From an uncultured Porphyromonadaceae bacterium (GTDB lineage Bacteria > Bacteroidota > Bacteroidia > Bacteroidales > Muribaculaceae), in NCBI GenBank assembly GCA_902493335.1, contig CABUPJ010000011.1, positions 1 to 64,000 of the forward strand: 64,000 nucleotides of DNA. Reading direction: 5' to 3'. The translations under genes and the position numbers were made by a program. Shown here one piece after another: positions 62,106-64,000 of this stretch (position 1 is its first letter; each line of letters starts with the position of its first letter). Below the pieces are notes generated by a model. The model was not told the origin of the DNA and did no database searches. It was given only the letters and a program-made list of their open reading frames with translations.

Positions 62106-62810
62106 ATGTCTGAAACCTTCTTTAAAATATTGGCGGCTATTGCCCCGGCTGTTGTGTTGGCTTTCATCATGCTGCGGCGCGATAAGCGGCCCGAACCAAT
62201 CGGCTGGCTTCTCGCGGCAGCATGTCTCGGCATCATCATCGGTCCGATTATCCTGACTATCGGCGACATCATCCTTCCCGACATACCCGCCGACAGCTTC
62301 TTCGGCGCGTTCATGACATCGTTTGTCAATGCCGCTATTCCTGAAGAAGGACTTAAATTTGCAGCGCTATACCTGCTTGCAAAACGATGCCGCCATTTCG
62401 ACGAGATGTTTGACGGGATCGTCTATGCCGTCTGCATCGGCATGGGTTTCGCCGGGTTTGAAAACATACTCTATCTTTTCGGAGCCGAAGACGAATGGAT
62501 GTTTGTCGGCGTCTCCCGTGCGCTGCTTGCCGTTCCGGCTCATTATTTCTTCGCAGTCATCATGGGCTCTTTCTTCTCGCTCGGATGGTTTGACAAACGC
62601 AACCGCCGTTTCTATCTGACCGCCGCATTCGCGCTCCCCGTCATCGTCCATGGCCTCTATGACACCCTCTGTTTCTCAATGTCACTCAACGAAGACTTCA
62701 GCGGCCTGATACTTATACTCTTCCTCTTAGGATTCAAATATATCCGCAATTACGTCAAATCCCTGACAAACACAATGCTGAACCTCGACGGCTATGACTC
62801 GACAAAATAA
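62106..62810 (+). CDS. PrsW-like intramembrane metalloprotease
   Basis: The 234-residue polytopic protein has the family motifs: Glu80-Glu81 with Lys84 (IPEEGLKFAALY), FENILYL with Glu119-Asn120, His146 (PAHYFFAV) and His182/Asp186 (VIVHGLYDT), all in or near membrane helices. PrsW of Bacillus cleaves the anti-sigma factor RsiW. An ECF sigma factor lies two genes upstream, but no anti-sigma gene is seen here. Base composition matches the rest of the chromosome, unlike the TIR-FGE gene before it. It may be read from the TIR-FGE promoter or another upstream. Confidence 0.88.
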   Translation: MSETFFKILAAIAPAVVLAFIMLRRDKRPEPIGWLLAAACLGIIIGPIILTIGDIILPDIPADSFFGAFMTSFVNAAIPEEGLKFAALYLLAKRCRHFDEMFDGIVYAVCIGMGFAGFENILYLFGAEDEWMFVGVSRALLAVPAHYFFAVIMGSFFSLGWFDKRNRRFYLTAAFALPVIVHGLYDTLCFSMSLNEDFSGLILILFLLGFKYIRNYVKSLTNTMLNLDGYDSTK

Positions 62811-62877
62811 CGTATAAATAAAGACCATATACCCGGAATTTAATTCCCCTTGACTCTCTCTTTTGCAAAAGATGATG

Positions 62878-62885
62878 TATCTTTG
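62878..62885 (+). promoter_or_regulatory. Promoter -7 box for the M48 peptidase gene
   Basis: TATCTTTG is an exact TAnnTTTG match, about 40 nt before the ATG at 62927; an in-frame GTG at 62885 lies on the box and is rejected as a start. Confidence 0.5.
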
Positions 62886-62926
62886 TGTATCAAAACAAAA
62901 CACAGTCCTACAATAGCAATCCACGA

Positions 62927-63802
62927 ATGAAACCGTCAGAGTTCATACATCCCGAAGATGCGGCGGCTTTGCGGCAGCTCGAAAGCATCCCCGGCTTTCC
63001 TGCGCTCGTCAAGAAATTCTACGCTCTCGGCTACGAGAAGCTGTATTACGGCACAAACATGGCCTCGAACATCCGCCTGTCAGAAACACAGTTGCCTGAG
63101 CTTTACCGCCGTCTGCCGCCCATCTGTGCCAGACTCGGCATCGCCGAACCCGAATTTTATCTTGAGATGAATCCGATGCCGAACGCCTACACCTTCGGCG
63201 ACACACAGATATTCATCACGATGACCTCAGGTCTTGTCGAAATGCTCAACGGAGACGAACTCGACGCCGTCATCGCTCATGAGTGCGGCCATATACTCTG
63301 CCGCCATGTCCTTTATCACAACATGGCCAATCTGCTTATCAGCGGCGCCGACGCGCTCGGCATCCTGGGGATGCTCACCGCTCCCATAAAATACGCCCTG
63401 CTATACTGGCAACGCAAAAGCGAGCTTTCGTGTGACCGCGCCGGAGCAATCATAACCGACCCCGAGACTGTATCGAGAGTCATGGTAAGACTGTCGGGCG
63501 GACCCAAATCCATCACCAAGGATGTCAATATCGACGAATGGGCCCGTCAGGCCGACATCTATGAATCAATCCGCAACGACGGCGTCTGGAACAAGGCTCT
63601 GCAGACCTATGCCATCATGGAGCAGAATCACCCCTTTGCCGCTGTCCGTGTCCGCGAAATCCTCAAATGGGGCGAAACCCAGCAATACCATAACATAAAA
63701 AACGGTCTTTCGGCTTTACCGACCGACGGCTGCCCGAATTGTCATAAACCCATAGACCCGTCGTGGCAGTTCTGCCGCCATTGCGGATCTAAACTTAAAT
63801 AA
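62927..63802 (+). CDS. M48-family zinc metallopeptidase with C-terminal zinc ribbon
   Basis: The 291-residue protein has the HExxH motif His118-Glu119-x-x-His122 (VIAHECGHIL), a hydrophobic segment (about 130-160) and a third ligand Glu166 in KSELSCDRAG. The last 25 residues form a zinc-ribbon with two CxxC pairs (CPNCHKPIDPSWQFCRHCG). M48 enzymes (HtpX/Ste24 type) cleave membrane or periplasmic proteins. No signal peptide is visible; the protein is probably cytoplasmic-facing. The final gene of the window begins 12 nt downstream. Confidence 0.9.
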   Translation: MKPSEFIHPEDAAALRQLESIPGFPALVKKFYALGYEKLYYGTNMASNIRLSETQLPELYRRLPPICARLGIAEPEFYLEMNPMPNAYTFGDTQIFITMTSGLVEMLNGDELDAVIAHECGHILCRHVLYHNMANLLISGADALGILGMLTAPIKYALLYWQRKSELSCDRAGAIITDPETVSRVMVRLSGGPKSITKDVNIDEWARQADIYESIRNDGVWNKALQTYAIMEQNHPFAAVRVREILKWGETQQYHNIKNGLSALPTDGCPNCHKPIDPSWQFCRHCGSKLK

Positions 63803-63814
63803 AACCACCCAATC

Positions 63815-64000
63815 ATGCAAACACTTTTCGACGAAAACGGCTTACTCAATATCGCCGATATTGTCGCCGGCCATCCATCATACAAAGCCATCATGGAAGA
63901 CGGCATCGTGACCGAGCAGGAGCTCAAAGACCAGGCCGAAGCGACCATCGCCTCGCTCAAAAAGCTACAGACGCTCTGCAATGAAGAACAGCAGAACGCC
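63815..64000 (+). CDS. Hypothetical protein, truncated by the window end
   Basis: The visible 62 codons begin MQTLFDENGLLNIADIVAGH and form helices rich in Glu, Gln and Lys (VTEQELKDQAEATIASLKKL), with no recognisable domain. The gene follows the M48 gene after 12 nt and continues past the window, so its length is unknown. I do not recognise a family. Confidence 0.7.
   Translation, partial: MQTLFDENGLLNIADIVAGHPSYKAIMEDGIVTEQELKDQAEATIASLKKLQTLCNEEQQNA

Overview
The window looks like chromosomal DNA of a gut-type Bacteroidales, most likely a Muribaculaceae relative. The reasons are promoters of the Bacteroidetes form (TTTG, about 20 nt, TAnnTTTG), few Shine-Dalgarno sites, a MurF-alanine racemase fusion, a DUF4922/SpoIID/AmpG/DUF1343/DUF5009/MurQ cluster, BspA-type leucine-rich repeats and a PorE-like OmpA lipoprotein. 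The placement is inferred from gene content, not from a marker-gene tree. I found no rRNA, tRNA, CRISPR array, transposase or prophage.

Layout. 1-460 has no credible gene but holds a dense series of hairpins. 567-1880 is a DcaP-like porin. 1877-8283 (minus) is an operon of a nucleoside-type MFS permease, rsmE, kdsA, a TPR lipoprotein-like/exported protein and nadE. 8328-10979 (minus) carries a DUF5106 thioredoxin-like protein, mnmA and a DUF151 protein. 11128-16712 holds a flavodiiron protein, clpB and guaA, each with a clear promoter or terminator. A 24-bp inverted repeat follows guaA. 16890-22087 has an OmpA/PorE-like lipoprotein, a GSCFA protein and murF-alr.

22314-41426 is a long plus-strand run centred on peptidoglycan turnover and recycling: an amidase with an inserted golvesin-like domain, a GT2, DUF4922, SpoIID/LytB, AmpG-like permease, DUF1343 (NamZ-type muramidase), an FAD/Fe-S oxidoreductase, DUF5009, a MurK-like kinase, MurQ, an SGNH lipoprotein and a tricorn-type S41 protease. 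Together these could release, import, phosphorylate and convert MurNAc to GlcNAc-6-phosphate.

41557-49379 mixes accessory and core genes: a small two-gene module with its own promoter (function unknown), a Fur-family regulator, purA, DUF1015, then an HTH repressor with two matched operators controlling a radical SAM enzyme and a Cys-motif/TonB-domain membrane protein, then a two-component system. 49477-58410 has a Pit-type phosphate permease with a striking repeat in its promoter, a K+/H+ antiporter, a BspA-like LRR protein, pncB and a K+ channel-like protein. 58422-64000 has an MBL-fold hydrolase, an ECF sigma factor, an AT-rich TIR-FGE fusion protein, a PrsW-like protease, an M48 peptidase and a truncated final gene.

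The best candidates for something undescribed are the TIR-FGE protein with a glycine-zipper insertion (60441-62075), the hairpin array at the left edge (1-460), and the operator-controlled HTH/radical SAM/Cys-motif TonB module (45454-47222).
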